From Tubiluchus corallicola (lineage: Eukaryota > Priapulida > Priapulimorpha > Priapulimorphida > Tubiluchidae): a stretch of DNA of 64,000 nucleotides. Position 1 is the stretch's first letter. Each line of letters starts with the position of its first letter. Made by a program: the position numbers and the translations under genes. The stretch spans positions 62,501 through 126,500 of the forward strand of contig JAQGDQ010000112.1 in NCBI GenBank assembly GCA_030141605.1. The letters are read 5' to 3'. Below are positions 1-33,876 of this stretch, piece after piece. The notes below the pieces were generated by a model. That model had not been told where the DNA came from and made no database searches. It saw nothing but the letters and a program-made list of their open reading frames with translations.

Positions 1-52
1 CATGCTCGAGGATTTAGTTCTGAATTTATCTAGTGTTGTATATGTTCCACAG

Positions 53-18627
<18,575 letters not shown>

Positions 18628-18730
18628 GTGCAAACCCTTTAATCCTGTGGAATATTGGAGGTGGAGGGATCACTACAGTGTAGGATTGCGAGTTTTTTTT
18701 CGTAATAATAGGCTGCAATAATAATTTGTC

Positions 18731-18736
18731 AATAAA
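18731..18736 (+). terminator. Candidate polyadenylation signal of the DCST-like gene
   Basis: AATAAA occurs 104 bp after the stop codon and before the first downstream mobile element (18879). The cleavage site cannot be fixed from sequence. Confidence 0.5.
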
Positions 18737-18878
18737 CAATTAACGGTTTGATTACTACCCTAAAATCTGCAGCTTTAAACATATTTATAACAAATCGTGT
18801 GCTGGCATAAACAATGTAATTATTAAATTTTTATTGATAAATAAGATCTGTTAGTACACCTATAAACAACAGTTAGAC

Positions 18879-20601
18879 CAGGTGGAGCAGAAATAAATGT
18901 GCCGAAGTTTAGACTGCAATAATATTAGAAGCAAGAGCACTACAAAGTTAAAATTTCACAGCATGAAACTGCAATATACTTACTTTTAGCTGTGAAAGCT
19001 GCAGGTTTATAGTTTTAGTGGTTTTTAAGCTATAGCTAAAAACGTTTGCGCGTCAAAAATTAAATGCCAAAACAATGTAACCTAAAGTCGTTAACTGAAA
19101 AACAGCCATATTGCCGTATAAAACACTCAATACATGGCAGCAAAACAGTACAGTAATCAACAGGTAATCATCATGCTCTTCACCACAGAAAATGAACTAT
19201 TGATAACGATTTATTGCCAACAAAAAATGGGATTTAATCCTCTGGATTACAGTATCTGGAATTCCCTTAAAGATTTTGATTTGATTTGATTTAATTTTTT
19301 ATTTCAAACCAACAGTTCATAGCATAAAACATTTACATATTTACAACGATAAACAAAAACACATATACATTAACAAAGTAAATTAATAAACGCAGATGTA
19401 TACAACAATTACACAGTTAATAGTAAATTCCACCAAGGGCGTCTGATATGTGACGTAAATTTTGCATCACTATGAAGTAAACTTTGACATATAACATTAG
19501 TATTACCATTAAATCTAGTAATTAAACTAAACACACATTTCCTATAGATAACATCAAAATAATTAAGCTGTATACTAAGAGACCGAGCACTGTAATTATA
19601 TTCATAATTAAAAAATTTACGTTTTGAAATATTGTGAGCAACCTTCAGTTTTCTGATGTTGTATAAATTAAAATGCCTCCAAGCGGCCATACAGTAAAAG
19701 CCATTGCAATATGCATTAAACAAACAAATTTTTACATTAGCTGAGCAATTTCCAAATTTTCTGATAAGTTGATTACTACGGCAATAATACAGAGATCGTT
19801 GATTAATTATATCAAGGTCATCCTTATTATCACTTGAAATAACGTGTCCCAAATGTTTTTTCTGCATTACAGTTCTTCAAATAATTATTTTTAAGTTTAA
19901 TTTTACCGTAAACAAAAGCTTGCATTTCCTTTGAACTGATAGACATTAATTTGGTTTTTCCTACGTTTATCTTTATATCAAAATTGTCAGCATAAGAAAC
20001 ACAGACATCAAGTAGCCGCTGAAGTGCTGTAGTAGTTGTCGCTAATAAACATACGTCATCAGCGTACATTAAATGATTCATAATCGTATTAGCAATATTA
20101 CATCCAAGCTGAGTGCGTGACAATTTAGCACTTAAGTCTCTGAAATAGAAGTTAAAAAGAATTGGAGACATTCCGCCGCCTTGACGTACGTAAGCAGAAA
20201 GTGTACGACGGCCACACGAAGCCGTTTAATACAAAGCAACTAAAGTAAAAAATTGCTGAGTTGTGGCACCAAGTACACATAAAAATTGAGAAACTGTTTC
20301 AGCTGTTGAAAGAAACACCTCCGTCTAGTTTGCAGTGAAAACGGTGGACACATAGAAAACGGTGGACACATAGAAAACGGTGGACACACTTGCTGTAACT
20401 TTTAATAATAGTGTCATAATAGTAAATCTTCTGGGATTTATTTTTTTACCTTTTTAAGGGTAATCTAAGAGAATAATTTAAAATTTTTGGTGTTTACACG
20501 TAAATGCTTGTAACATCAACATGGTAATTTAAAAAGCGATTTCTGTTATTCTTTTCTTATAATATAATGATCAAAACTTTAGGACATTTTTCCGTCATCT
20601 G
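18879..20601 (+). mobile_element. Mariner-like element interrupted by a LINE
   Basis: The left terminus CAGGTGGAGCAGAAATAAATG and right terminus ACATTTTTCCGTCATCTG pair with the ends of the 10586-11601 copy. The plus strand reads QKMGFNPLDYSIWNSLKD ending near 19274, the conserved block after the third catalytic residue of mariner-type DDE transposases. Sequence continuing this homology resumes at 20213 (AAGCCGTTTAATACAAAGC). Without the LINE the element is about 780 bp. An 18-bp unit (AAAACGGTGGACACATAG) is tandemly repeated at 20337-20390. Confidence 0.8.
19272..20212 (-). mobile_element. CR1/L2-like LINE fragment inserted in the mariner element
   Basis: The minus strand reads MSPILFNFYFRDLSAKL, HLMYADDVCLLATTTTALQ (the catalytic YADD), IKINVGKTKLMSIS, then LGHVISSDNKDDLDI and VKICLFNAYCNGFYC. 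One frame change lies near 19850. The 3' end is a (TTTGA)n-type tail at 19272. The 5' part (endonuclease, RT fingers) is missing, which is typical of truncated insertion. Confidence 0.88.
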
Positions 20602-21114
20602 ATATATAAATCAGTAATTAGTATTGCGTAGCCTCAACAGCTCAAATAGAAAATGTTTAAAAACTTTAATCGCCTCTCTTTACTTGCGGCAGTAACGTTG
20701 AATCTCAGCTGTTCGTTGAGCTTCTCTCACCCAACCTAAAAGCGACTGTGTTTGAAATTCTGCGGTAAATCGTTCAGTACCAGCTGTTCAAAAATTTCCA
20801 ATAAAATTTAGTGGTTTAATAAACAAAACTTTAAAGTTGAATGCGTGAAAGTGTTAACATACTCCAGTCTGCAGCGTGTCAAGGCTAGTGCAAGACCTAA
20901 ATACAATTTAACGTAATGAAGCCACACAGCTATCATACTGAAACAATCTTCATTATTATAATTAAATTATTGTACTATTATACAAGCCGTTAGCCTGTAT
21001 ACTTTTTCGCAATGCCGTTGCTGATTATTTGGAAATTATAACAGTTACCAGAAGTTTTTTGCATTCGCAAACGCTTAAACCGCTTGCAGATGTTTTTTTT
21101 CTATTTTATTTTTG

Positions 21115-21800
21115 CTTATTTATTTATTTATAATACAGCTGTGAACAGAAGTCAAGAGACATATATGTTCAGTAATAACATCGTTATATCGCCAAATGTA
21201 TAAAGTGTAAAATTACAGCTTAATGTACAGAATACATGGTTAGCACAATATAAACACACAAATATGTGCAAATAAATTAAATGTGCAGGTAAAAAGATGA
21301 AAACTTGATTAATACGGTAAAATTGTATAATTATGGTAAAAAATTTACATCTTACACCAGTTATCAGATCACACATTTTCCAGTAAATATTTTTTAAAAG
21401 TTTCTTAAAGTCATTTATTTTGCCTGCTTGTTTTATTTTAAATTATTCCATATTGCAGCACCATTATACATTACAAAATGTTTCATAGCATTGGTTCTGC
21501 ACTTAGGGATATGGATATGGAAGAGTTTGGTATAAGTACATACTGCTATTATAATTGAAAAAACGATGATACATATTAGGCAAAGATTATTAACATATTG
21601 TTAGATAAACTTGTCACTTACTTTGCATATCTTTTTAGCAGTTATCGGCAAACACGCCAAAATGTTTCATCAGATGACTCTAGTGGAATATGCAATTGTA
21701 ACTGTTTCTTAAACCTAGACGACACTGATTTATTTCGTTTGAATATTTGAATTACACTAACTTTACAGAAATATTTTACTGATTGTATTTGTGTTGTTTA
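21115..21800 (-). mobile_element. LINE 3'-end fragment
   Basis: The minus strand reads HIHIPKCRTNAMKHFVMYNG followed by AAIWNNLK. The RTN...GxxxWNxL block is the C-terminal signature of CR1/L2-type ORF2. The remainder is 3' UTR-like, AT-rich sequence. Limits are approximate. The segment 20602-21114 before it shows nothing. Confidence 0.6.
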
Positions 21801-21949
21801 ACCACACCAGGTGATGAAGGTGCCTTTATATTTTTACGTTAAAATTGTAATGTGTAGTGTAAACTAGTGTTTTATCTGTTTACTAATGGCACTAATAAAC
21901 TTACACCTGTTCAGAAGTATATCAAATAAGCGTCTACACCAGCATGAAA

Positions 21950-22240
21950 TTTGATTTTGATTTAAGATTTTATTTCAAACTTTACGAAGTTCATATGCAC
22001 ATCACAAATTAATACACAAACTACAATAAATTGTGATACGTGACACAACAATAACATAAACAAAAATTAATGATATAACAAACAACGTCTAATTTCAGAA
22101 ATAAAGTTTAAATCTCTACTTAAAATGCTTTTGCATATAAAATTTTCTCTCTTTTCATCCCTACGTATAAACAGTATGAATATTTTCTGTGACAAATTTG
22201 ATAAGTCGGGGTTTAAACGACTAAAAACATATCAAATGGA
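21950..22240 (-). mobile_element. LINE 3' tail fragment, same family as 19272
   Basis: TTTGATTTTGATTTAAGATTTTATTTCAAAC resembles the 19272 tail over 30 bp (TTGATTT theme then TTTATTTCAAAC). No coding block remains. Extent is uncertain. Confidence 0.45.
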
Positions 22241-23190
22241 ACATCGATTGTTTTATTTATTCTTTACTGTAAATTGAAAAGGAACTGTTTTGTTCTACTA
22301 CTCTGGCGTGCAGCCTGAAAATTTGTAAAAACTTTTACAAAAATTAGTTAGTTTTGTGATATTTTTGCCTTTGAGATGTTACACTTCTTTAGCGTATCTA
22401 TTCGCTGAATATATTTTTACAGGCGGGAATTAAGGGTCCTAGAACTTAACAACTACTCTGCTAGTTCGTGAAATGTTTAATGCAGTGTATTATGGCTCAT
22501 GTTACACGCCTACGAGCCCCTGTGTACTCAGCTGTTCAATTAAAAAGTACTCAATTAAAGGACTCAATTTACATGTATCTCAATTCAAAATTAGAATTTA
22601 GAATTAAAGTTAGAATAATACTGTCTCTTTGCAAATCACATAATGTTCAAAATAATTTGCGAGACAGGATGGCAGCAACACCATACGGTCACCACTGTTG
22701 TCATCCCATGTTATGATGGCCATCCCATATAAAGAAAAATTCCAAATAAGAAATCATAACAGTTGCATACTTAAGAATATTTAGCAAACAAAATTAACGA
22801 AAACAAATTTTAAACAAATAAAATCATATAACAAATCAAAATGACGTCGACATAAGAAAAGCAAATGAAAACGCAAGCACTTCTACTTCAATTCCTGCAT
22901 TTCCCCATGATTTTAGAAACAAAGCACTTTTGTGAAATTTGTAATAAAAAAGTTTGAAAGCGATCATCCCTTTCAGCTTCATTGTAAAACGAGCGTTGAA
23001 GAGGTTCAAAATCATTATTTTTGCGGTTTATTTCACTCGTGTATGCATATTGTTAAAGGAAATGACAAAATGAGTCATTATAATTTAGCACGTTGAGTTA
23101 TTTAGCTGTTGTCACTTAAACTTAAAAAAATATAACAAATATATGAATAGGCATTAAAACTCTATAAAACATAAAATTAATTTACTGGTA
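22241..23190. other. Stretch without recognisable feature
   Basis: AT-rich sequence with short chance frames only (for example 22468-22716, plus). No splice-flanked exon, terminal repeat or RT block was found. Confidence 0.5.
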
Positions 23191-23420
23191 CTGCAGTATG
23201 GAATTTTCAGGCTCGGTGGTAGCCGCCATTGACTTTAAATTGTGACGTAACTGGGACACTTCGTGAGTTTTCGCAAGCTACTCGTGGCTTTTCGTAAGCA
23301 CGCGCTACTTAAACTAATTCAAACTTCTGCTTACCTAATGTTCATGCAAATTGTCGCAAAATTAGCTATCTAAGTTTTTGTAAAACTTATTTTACTTTTG
23401 GCGGAAATTGATAGTCCACT
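23190..23420 (-). repeat. Dispersed repeat family A, copy 1
   Basis: Its reverse complement (GCAGAAGTTTGAATTAG, GTAGCGCG.GCTTACG, CTTGCGAAAACTC, CAATGGCGGCTACCACCG) aligns over about 200 bp with 48880-49080. Family unknown; no termini identified. Confidence 0.65.
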
Positions 23421-23453
23421 TCTCAGAACCCGTGGGCTTTCCTTTAAGAAAAA

Positions 23454-23519
23454 TTTTGCTAACGTCTCCATTGAAAAGAAACGTCATTTTGCTAACGTCT
23501 CCATTGAAAAGAAACGTCA
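23454..23519 (+). repeat. Perfect 33-bp tandem duplication
   Basis: TTTTGCTAACGTCTCCATTG plus AAAAGAAACGTCA occurs twice head to tail with no difference, so the duplication is recent. Confidence 0.95.
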
Positions 23520-26500
23520 GAAAACATCTTGTCAAATGAACACTATTTTTACTTCTATTTCTATTTTGCTATAATAATAGATTAAGTCAGTTTATTCTGT
23601 GAATTTCTCATCTTCGGCCGTAGCAACAAAAGCAACCTGTGGGGAGATCAACATGAAATGGTTTTAATTTTCTCGCCTTTTAAGCAACACAACCTCGCAA
23701 GAAAGTCTGCTCTTCTGTCTCTTTGCAATTTCACTGATGCGATATTTTAATAAGAAGAATTAACTGTAGCCCATAGTTGAAATTTCGTTTAAGCAATCGA
23801 ACGTATAAATTTAGTAAACAGGTTATTACTTGTGCATAACGTCCAGTGGAAATCTGTTTACGTTATTGATATTTATAGCGCAAAAAACTAATGGTCGAAT
23901 TGTAGCTCTGATTTAGTAGTTTAATCTACAAAATCAACAATAAAAATGAACTAAATAAGTATAGAACCTGGGCTGGAAATATTTTACTGCCATTTAAACT
24001 ACGTGATGTATGAAAATATCGTGAGAAAAATTAAAAGCTTTATACAACTATCTGCAAGCAATCAGAATTACCTGCAAAATGATATTGTTACAGGGGCGAA
24101 ATGCCATTTATTTTCGACCCACACCTCTAGGTTGTGGTGGTCTCGTCCATACGAAGCCATTGCATAGTGGCGTTGAATATCAAGGATAAAACAGTCGATA
24201 TAGAATGGCCTCGTCGGTTCGATGGGCGGACGGGCAGGTGCGTTTCTCACTTCAGCACCTGCTCCGTAATGACAACCAGCATGGAGCACAATGGATTACA
24301 TATCTGGAGAGTTACTTAATTCTATAATTTCACTTTTACTACTGCTTTTTTACGTTTTCTTCACAAGTACGCCGTGACATGCGTATGAGCATCATCCGCT
24401 CTACGTTACAATATTAATTTTTAAAACGAGAAAAAGGGCAATTTTGCAAAAAACTTTCTTGTTGGAAATGCAGAGACAACTCTAGTTAGTATAATATAAG
24501 ACATAAATAATTATTGCGTATGTAAGAACTTTTAGTTTGATAGAGATGACATATGCAACGTACAGTGGTATATGATGGAATATACGCTTATAGAAGAGCG
24601 CAGCAGCTTCTTAGACTTCAAACCCTTCTGAAAAACTGAACATCACAAATAGATTGCACATTAGAATTTCTCAATTGATTAACACCACGTTGGCCAATCT
24701 GGATCGCTAGATAACTTTCTAGCAATTAATTTGCATATTGAAAGAGATTAATTAATACTTTGAGGCTTAAGATTGCTCCCTGGTAAGTCTGTTCTGGTCT
24801 GCAGAGCTGAAAAGTTTGCCGATTAATGGAGCAAGAACAGAATCTTCTTGTATGCGGCACGTCTTGACTGATACTCGAACCCACGAGCTTCGGATTGTGA
24901 ATAACTGGCTATAATGGAATTACGAAATTTTTATTTATAGTCTGGTGGTTTCTCAGTTATAGATTCCCTGCACAAACTTAGTGCATCGTAACACTCTAAC
25001 ACTGATATAGGATACTTTACCAGAAACTGGACGTGGTAATGACGTCATAATGGCGACTACGTTGGGAAAGTCTAAAGTCGGGGGGTGTCCGTTACTATCT
25101 GCGCCGTAATGGCCCGTAATAAATGTGACAACAGCAACGTGATCAAATCCAAGAATCGATGTTTCATCTGGCACCTCAAAACAAAAACTCATTAGACTCT
25201 GAAACCAAAGCAATACGTTCACTTGATGTTGCAATATTGACACAGCTAGTGAAATTTCGAAACCAAATAAATAAACAAATAAAATAATAAATAGATAAAA
25301 TAATAAATAAATAAATAAAATAAAACGGTAGGTAACGGTAACGGAATTTTCATTAGTTTTCATACAGTTAGGACGACAAGTGCAAGCCGAACTGCAGCAT
25401 TCACAGCTAGGGGCTTACTTTACCTCCCCCCTAAGGGGAGCGAATGGTGAGTGGTGTCTGGACATCCTTCTTCTCTACTTTTTTAAGATAAAAAACTGAG
25501 CCAGCAGAGGCATTTTAGCCACATTTGGATATGAATGCATAACACAGCCTCCGTTTGCGAGACAAACAGTCACAATCAGCATCACGAGTGAACCCTAGCC
25601 AACCGTTACCCATCCATTCACTGACTAGACTCAGCTTTGCTTAACTTCAATTGCAAAGCTCCGCATAGTGGAATAAGTCATAGTAACGCGGCACCTTTGC
25701 AACCACTTACTATCATTTGTTGTCTGTAAGAGTTGTTCTTGTCTGCTGGAACTCGTGCAGCCAGAAGCCCATTAACAAAACATAGACATGTTAAACTGCA
25801 GAAGCCAGGGCCTACTTTTCTTATTACCCCATAACCCTCATACTCACTGGAACAAGTGTAAAATTAGCAAACTTCTCCACGCGGCAATTGGGCTGCATCA
25901 TTGCGGTCAAGTTTTAGATTTCACGCTGCGCTGCTGCTTGGCTTCACAGAGGACTGGAAGCCACAATGATGAAAGCACGTCGACTTAAACGCGCTGCAGA
26001 CGTAAAATCAAATCTGTAACTGTCGGTTAGTGGGCGGTATTTGTTTTGATGTGAAACAGTTTACAATATTGTAACGCCGGGGGCGTAATTACGCTTTTAA
26101 CGAATAGTTCTTAAGCCAGAGTGCCACTGGGACAGTTGCAGTTGCACACTTCCGCTTTTGTGAAATATTGTGCATTTGTACTTGATCTTGTTCGTTTCTA
26201 TTCGCTTTTGTGTTTTTTGTTTTTGTTTTCCTTGCATAAAACAGCGGATAAATTTTTATTAGCCCAGCATCATTAACGATTTTAAATTCTGCTTGTATGA
26301 CGCTGTTTTGTGTTGAGCTTATTTAAGAAATAATCAATTTGTTCGCGATAAAAAGTGCTGAAAAGAGCTTATGCGGTGTGAACAGTCGCAAAATCAAATG
26401 CATAAACATAAGTGCGAGCTAGCCATTATGTGAAGTGAGTATAATTATGAAGTCAGCTGCTCCACGTTTCAAGTTTCGTAAGTAAACTGTTTACTGAATG

Positions 26501-26685
26501 ATGTTACTAAAAGCCGTTTAATAATATTGTTATTGTTTATTACGTACATAATAAATCACACAGCCTAAAAACCTGCATGTATTTCAATTGAGACTAGACC
26601 ACAATTTTTCAGCACCTCCTTTCTTTCAATTCATTACCCACAACGGGTAACAATTGTTGTTAAACAAACCGCAAGGGTTTATAAG
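23520..26685. other. Intergenic stretch, no supported gene
   Basis: An AAATA/AAATAAAT tract lies at 25261-25326. A minus-strand frame of 136 codons at 24953-25363 has a GC-richer C-terminal half (GFDHVAVVTFITGHYGADSN) but no recognised homology, and its N-terminal half is microsatellite-encoded. A tRNA-like B box (GTGGGTTCGAGTATC, minus) at about 24870-24890 has no convincing A box. Confidence 0.4.
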
Positions 26686-27045
26686 CAGGGCTGGACAACC
26701 CGATTGGCTAGTATAGGCTATAGCCCAGGGCGCCTCAAGCTTGGGGGCCCATGGTTTGGATTAGTGACTTGAAAAAAGGAGGCTAAGAAACCTGGAAATA
26801 AACTTTTAAAGTGGCTCCTCATTTGAGATAAAGGATCTTTGCTTGAGGGCTTTTATTTGAGATAAACGCCCCTCTTTGAAGCCCTTTATTTGAAATATGG
26901 GGCCCCAGCTATGCAAATCTTGCTAAAATATATCACAGGTAAAAATAAGTGAGACGACTGCGAGAAAATAAGAGGGTGGCTCCGTCTGAAGGGGTCCTAT
27001 AATTTTATTAGCCTAGTGGCCCCAAAAAGTCGTAATCCAACCGTG
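26686..27045 (+). mobile_element. hAT-type MITE, 360 bp, family B copy 1
   Basis: It begins CAGGGCTGGACAACCCG and ends CCAACCGTG, imperfect inverted termini. It is flanked by TTTATAAG (26678-26685) and TATATAAG (27046-27053), an 8-bp duplication with one mismatch, as expected for hAT. Inside are two to three diverged ~40-bp units around TTTATTTGARATAAA. A second copy lies inverted at 47845-48188. Confidence 0.8.
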
Positions 27046-27562
27046 TATATAAGCATGCTATGGTATTCACACTCATAATCTAATTAATGACATTTTATAT
27101 TATTGTTGTTTATTTCGAAAATAATAATAAATTAGCCTATAAATTGCAGCATTTATTTCAATGGCGAATTTCTAAATATTGGATAAAGTATTTTTATTTT
27201 TACTTCTGCTACATTCGTAAAATTATGTACATGATATGAATGTATGAGTGTACTGCATTATTGCTTGAATATTATTCATCTGTAATAACCAGTCATAACG
27301 CGTGTTTCATGAATCATCCCATTCAAGCCATAAATTTATTCCCTAAATAAATTATAGGATTATACAACTGACCTCTCGAATGTTAAAAGTTTCAACATTT
27401 TCCAACAAAATAGCTATATGGTTGTTGAACATCTACGTTTCAATGGAAACTAATGAACTGAGAGGTCTTTTATAAGAGAGAATCCGTAACAATCAACAAA
27501 ACATGAGGGAAAATTACAAGAAAGTTTTGTAATCACCAGAAATCATACTTACTCAAATTATA

Positions 27563-27790
27563 CGGGGTGTTTCAAAAGAAAAAGTGCAGTAGAAATTTGT
27601 TGATATACTAAAATATGCTGGTCAAATCATAAAGAAATGATATTAAGGATTTCTGCATTATGACATCATAATTGCTTAATGTGCGATTATTTGCACGATT
27701 CCTAATTTATTACCATATAACTAGGTTTTCGCAAATTCCAATATAAGCATATAAGCATAACTATTTCTCCTGCACTGATTCTTCTCAGCA
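27563..27790 (+). mobile_element. MITE related to 9913-10137, copy 3
   Basis: TA|CGGGGTGTTTCAAAAG then AGTGCAGTAGAAA, and further TTTCTGCATTATGACATCAT, match the copies at 4785 and 9913. The right terminus is not clear. The segment 27054-27562 before it is featureless. Confidence 0.5.
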
Positions 27791-27894
27791 TCCTAATTAC
27801 TCTACTTACATGAAATAAATATAACTGAAATGAATAATGAATAATTTTTTATTAAAGAGGAGTACAAATTCAAATAGTAACGACTATATTTTGA

Positions 27895-28565
27895 TGCAGA
27901 AACTGAGTAGCATGATTCTCTCAACAAGGACTGGGCGTTGGTATGAGTTAGTATGATATGACTTTACACAAGTTGAGTAGGATGATAATCAGACTGAATA
28001 ACTAGGTTCTCAAACTGGGTAACGTGACTGATGCTGAAACATGATTATGAAAAAAAACGATTTGATGCCATGAATGAACGATACGCTTGAATGATTACTC
28101 AAACAAAACAACCGGATTCCTGAGTAACATGGTTGTAAGCAAAGCAGTTTAATACAAAATGAGTAACTTGATACTCATAATGAAAACTCAGGCAGATGCT
28201 CAAACACAGTAACTTGACGTGTGAATAACACGGATACCTAAACCAAGTAGCTTAATTCTTTAATTCTCAAAATGAGAAAAGACAAATATTCAGACAGGAA
28301 ATCTTGATTTATGACTTCATGGCCGCTAAATAAAGTAGCATAATTGTCAAAATGAATAGCTTCGTAGTCAAAATAATTGCTCAGTCAGAATAACTTGCTT
28401 CATGCGTATATTTTACGAAATTAGGTAACTCTGTTTTCAAAATGAGTAACTTGTAATTCAAGCTGAGCAATTTCACTATTAAAATGTATATAGTGTCGAG
28501 AGCTTGAATTTATTTCAAGATGAGTACACAGATTAATTGTTTTGAGTAACTCATATTTCAGTTTA
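27895..28565 (+). repeat. Degenerate array with ATGAGTAACTTG core
   Basis: Variants of AAAATGAGTAACTTG recur at irregular 25-40-bp steps (for example near 28160, 28438, 28540), often followed by TTCTCA. Divergence is too high to define a strict period. The core recurs on the other strand at 55965-56490. Confidence 0.55.
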
Positions 28566-28737
28566 TACACATTATGCGGTTGAAAATTATTGCCGTCCAT
28601 CTACCCAAGGTTTGGCTGTAGACGAGTTACCACTACCATACTCTAAAGGGTCAATGCGAGTTTCTTCCATCAAAATTTCATAATAGTTGCAGGTTTATTA
28701 AGCTTTATAAAATACTTTTGCTAAAAAGACAGATTTT

Positions 28738-28886
28738 AATATTTATCTATCTATGCATTCATGCTTTCGTTCGCTTCTTTTTCATTCTTTCGTTCGTTCG
28801 TTCATTTATTCTTTCATTCAGTCATTTCTCGATTATTCATTCATACACCCGTCCGTCCGTCCGTCCGTTCGTTTATTTATTTCTTT
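28738..28886 (+). repeat. Degenerate tetranucleotide tract (TTCG/TTCA/CCGT)
   Basis: TATCTATC, TTCGTTCGTTCG, TTCATTCA, CCGTCCGTCCGT and TTTATTTATTT runs follow each other. A coding-looking frame across it is a composition artefact. Confidence 0.85.
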
Positions 28887-30187
28887 TTAATTGCACACGA
28901 AAGTGCAATTACTAATTAGATACGTAACATTTGTGAAACTGCTTGTTTTCTGGGCAGTTATTAGCAATTTAATACAACTTACACAATGTCCTTGCACCAC
29001 TATGAAGCCTGTGAATCAGAAATGTTTTTCAATTTATTGCCTTTTAATCTGACTGTTCTATGCAGCGAAGCCATTTTATCAAATTAGCTGTTTGCTTTGC
29101 ATAAATACAGCTCTTATTGATCAAGAGCCTGAGTTTGAGTCGCAGTTTTAATTAAGCCACTTTCGCTTGCCGTTTGAAGTTCTTTTTTTTCTTCCCACCG
29201 ATTAGCTAAAATCGAATTACGTCTCCTTGTGTTCAGAGAGCCTTAATAGTGTCTGGAATTAGAGATTCACCAACTTCTCTCATCCATGTTGTAAAGCAAT
29301 TCGATTGTAAAGGCAGAATGAATTAAAGTTGCTGACGTTTCTTTTTGTTGAATGTAATAGGTCATCTTACGCTGTGGTTCAGACTGGCCAAAGTTTTTTT
29401 TACAGTAATTTAAATAATTTTTTATTGCAGCAGGTATGTTAACTTAAAACATGCACATCATATTAGTCTAAAATAGTTTGACGAGTATGCATACATTAAA
29501 AGAAAATGTTTAAGTCTAATTGGCAAGAATAACAGGCCTTGAATTAATTAGCTGCTTGCCCACTGGTATAGGGAATGGTATTTGCTGTACATGTCATTAG
29601 GTACCTGCCAACGTTTGAGTTACAAAGCTTACATATGCAGGTTTGTTTTAGTTCAAAGCACAGAGCAGTTTTTATGGCGGAGTACATGAGCGGCATGCCA
29701 TGTCTCGGCATGTCGGTTCTACTTCTTGGGTTCATTCCATTTATTTTGAGTCACTACCGGTGTATTATGGAATGCCAGCTTTATTGATATAATTTTTTGT
29801 AAATAATATACAAGCTAGCTTTATTAACAGTACTGTATGACGTAATTAAAAATTAGTAGACTGATTGGGTGTGAAATTCCCACTCATGATTTATCCATTG
29901 GACTGGTTCAATCAGTTTTTACATGATGTATTGCTGACTGTAATGAATCTTTCTAATTGATGCACAATATATCAATGGATAATGCTTTTGGCATATCACG
30001 TTCACAGTCAATTTTTGACGTATTACGTGATTAAAGTGAAGAAAAATTTACGTTGACGTTAGCAGCTTATTATACAGTTTCTTAACGCCTTTTTAAACAC
30101 AGACGTTTTATCTGCAAGATGGTATTGCAGGTAGCACATCATTTTACTCCTTATTGTTCCTTTTGGTGCAATAATTATTTATTATTG
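28887..30187. other. Stretch without recognisable feature
   Basis: AT-rich intergenic DNA with only chance frames (29575-29787 plus, 29544-29735 minus). No element termini noticed. Confidence 0.45.
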
Positions 30188-31872
<1,685 letters not shown>

Positions 31873-32070
31873 CGTGAACAGGCAGACAGACAGACAAACA
31901 GACGGACAGACAGACATAGGTAGGTAAGTAGGTTGGTAAATAGGTTGGTAAGTAAGCAGGTTAGTAAATACGTAGGTGGTTAGTTGTACAGGTAGACAGA
32001 TAGACAGGCGGGCGGGTAGGTAGGTAGGTAGGTAAGTAAATGGTTAGGTAGATAGCTAGTTAGGCAAAGT
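31873..32070 (+). repeat. Compound tetranucleotide tract (CAGA)n and (GGTA)n
   Basis: CAGACAGACAGA-type runs at 31880-31916 change to GGTAGGTAAGTAGG-type runs, with CAGA again near 31990. Imperfect throughout. Confidence 0.9.
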
Positions 32071-32880
32071 TCTTAAACTCGTCAATGAAGGTCATTGAAC
32101 TGCTAACAAATTTTTACCGTTCTATGACATTAATTTTAAGTTTTAAAAGTAAAATAAAAGCGGAAAAAATAGTGATTGTTGTTTCTCTGTCATGTGAGTC
32201 ATGTGAATGTCTAGTGCCATTTGTAATCTTAGTTTGTGAGTCTTGATAACCATGTATATGTGAAAGTTCAGTTTTCTAGACTCGGAAGACTCGGATATTT
32301 ACAACAAAAACCATCATAGCCAAAATTTAATCGTTGTAAAAGCATTGCCCGTGTAAAAAAGCCTCTTTTTACACATAAATTTAATCATTTTTGAGATATC
32401 GCGCACTAAGATATTGTTTCTTAACAACTAAATTTCTTTACTATTACTAGGTTAGTTCGTTTCTGTTTTTTGCAGTCTAACACAAAATGGCGTTCTGGGA
32501 CCACTGAGACCCTCAAGGTTTACCATTTTTCTACTTTACGCACTGCCATCTATCAGTTAATTCTATCCCTGTTCAATTATCGCTTGTATTTGTAGATTCT
32601 CTTATTTCCCATCCCCTGCGTAGAGCTTTTACTCACCTATTATCTCTGCCGAAGCCATTATTAAGCTTAGCTGCAAGTTCATTGTTGTGGTAAAATTGGA
32701 TTTCTGTTTTGAAACTTAGCGCTGGAGCATTTATTGCTCTATAATATCCCAAATGATTGTTTTTTCTCAAATGATTGATTTCCTTCAGCGGCTTCACGCT
32801 TTATGAATTTTCGCCGTGGGTTGAAGGTTGTGTCACAAACTGTGCAACTTTGAATGCCTATTGGGTTAACATGTCACAAC
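32071..32880. other. Stretch without recognisable feature
   Basis: AT-rich with no long frame, terminal repeat or RT block on either strand. Confidence 0.45.
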
Positions 32881-33350
<470 letters not shown>

Positions 33351-33876
33351 GGGTGTCGTAACATTCAAACATAAATAGCCTGTACTTTATTTTTTGTTGA
33401 AACTGCTAACTCATGCATTGCCCTATAGTGTGTATGCATACCCTGTCTGTGGATAAAAGACAAAACAAAGAGCAAAAAGGTAAATGAAGAAAAGGAAGCA
33501 ATGCATGTAAAGTACCCGGATGTGCATGATGCGTCATCTTTCACATTAATGTAGGTCCTGCGTCTTCTGACTTTATGGGCAGGCTGTCCATCATGCAATT
33601 CTACATTATTTACTCTGCCTATAACATAATATTACACTGATTAAATTTCTTCCAAATACCTGAAAATGTCCATACGACAATATTACATGTTTTATACATA
33701 AGCTTGTAAAGTAACTGGGAATTGGAAATGATTTTTCAGATGCGAGCCAGCAAATCATCAAAGGTAAACGTGAAAATATGAAAACGGCTAGGTAAACGTA
33801 GCAAAAGATGTGATGCCGGATAAATTGCTCCGGCGTTTATAACTCTGTAAACGACTGTACATCATTTGATGAGCAA

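Noticed and set aside
24860-24900. tRNA gene (B box GGTTCGAGTATC, minus)
   Set aside because: No A box or acceptor stem could be placed at the right distance.
24953-25363. 136-codon minus-strand frame as a gene
   Set aside because: The N-terminal part is encoded by an AAATA tract and no homology or splice support was seen; such length is expected by chance in 64 kb.
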